Shown here: positions 5,888 to 5,904 of the stretch, piece by piece
Layout of the letters: every line of letters starts with the position of its first letter
How positions within the stretch are numbered: the first letter of the stretch is position 1
NCBI GenBank assembly: GCA_030639985.1
Contig: DAOWKG010000265.1
Span: 1-5,904, forward strand
Length of the DNA: 5,904 nucleotides
DNA from: Desulfuromonadaceae bacterium
GTDB lineage: Bacteria > Desulfobacterota > Desulfuromonadia > Desulfuromonadales > Geopsychrobacteraceae
Reading direction: 5' to 3'
The notes under the pieces: model-generated
Told to the model about the DNA's origin: nothing
Database searches by the model: none
The model's input: the letters and a program-made list of their open reading frames with translations, nothing else
Translations under genes and position numbers: made by a program

Positions 5888-5895
5888 AATTATCT
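5888..5895. repeat. Target-site duplication, right copy
   Basis: AATTATCT, identical to 5733-5740, immediately after the right end (GTTAC) of the mobile element. Removing the element and one copy would restore an uninterrupted intergenic sequence. Confidence 0.88.
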
Positions 5896-5904
5896 TACAC
5901 CCAC

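Noticed and set aside
5720..5904. Remnant of a full insertion sequence or a CRISPR repeat unit
   Set aside because: The element is complete between its two ends at 147 bp with no coding sequence, and the repeats are inverted and nested, not regularly spaced direct repeats.

Overview
The window is a moderate-GC bacterial chromosome segment. It most resembles an anaerobic or microaerophilic deltaproteobacterium of the Desulfuromonas/Geobacter/Pelobacter kind. This placement is an inference from a selenocysteine peroxiredoxin, a feoAB operon and the style of the proteins; there is no rRNA or other direct taxonomic marker. No selenocysteine machinery (selA, selB, selC, selD) lies in the window, but it must exist elsewhere in the genome if the main call is right.

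Layout: (1) 1-789 (+), the 3' half of glucose-6-phosphate isomerase (pgi), cut by the window edge. (2) 813-1663 (+), a stand-alone unit: a sigma70-type promoter, a peroxiredoxin whose catalytic cysteine codon is an in-frame UGA (1131-1133) followed by a bacterial SECIS-like hairpin, and an intrinsic terminator. A standard gene caller would split this gene into two fragments. (3) 1662-2462 (-), a convergent TIM-barrel metal-dependent amidohydrolase whose stop codon sits in the T tract of the peroxiredoxin terminator. (4) 2463-2715, a 253-nt divergent intergenic region with a perfect CRP/FNR-type palindrome and a Fur-box-like 19-mer. (5) 2716-5719 (+), a ferrous iron uptake operon, feoA-feoB-small exported protein. 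feoA and feoB are joined by an ATGA overlap, and the third gene starts 11 nt after the feoB stop. The exported protein resembles the NikL-type periplasmic domain known beside nickel and cobalt transporters and would present an N-terminal histidine after signal cleavage. (6) 5741-5887, a 147-bp non-autonomous mobile element (MITE) with 13-bp terminal inverted repeats starting GTAAC, an exact 8-bp target duplication (AATTATCT) and a 16-bp perfect internal hairpin. It lies 21 nt after the last operon gene.

How the genes fit together: the feo operon imports Fe(II), which is available under reducing conditions, and its control region suggests both iron and redox/catabolite-type regulation. The selenoperoxiredoxin would remove peroxides that are especially dangerous when Fe(II) is abundant. 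That functional link is inference, since the two units have separate promoters and lie on either side of the amidohydrolase. The most noteworthy observations are the recoded UGA with its SECIS, the absence of the usual resolving cysteine in that enzyme, the NikL-like partner of FeoB, and the MITE, whose arm mismatches all become G-U pairs in the feo-sense RNA.
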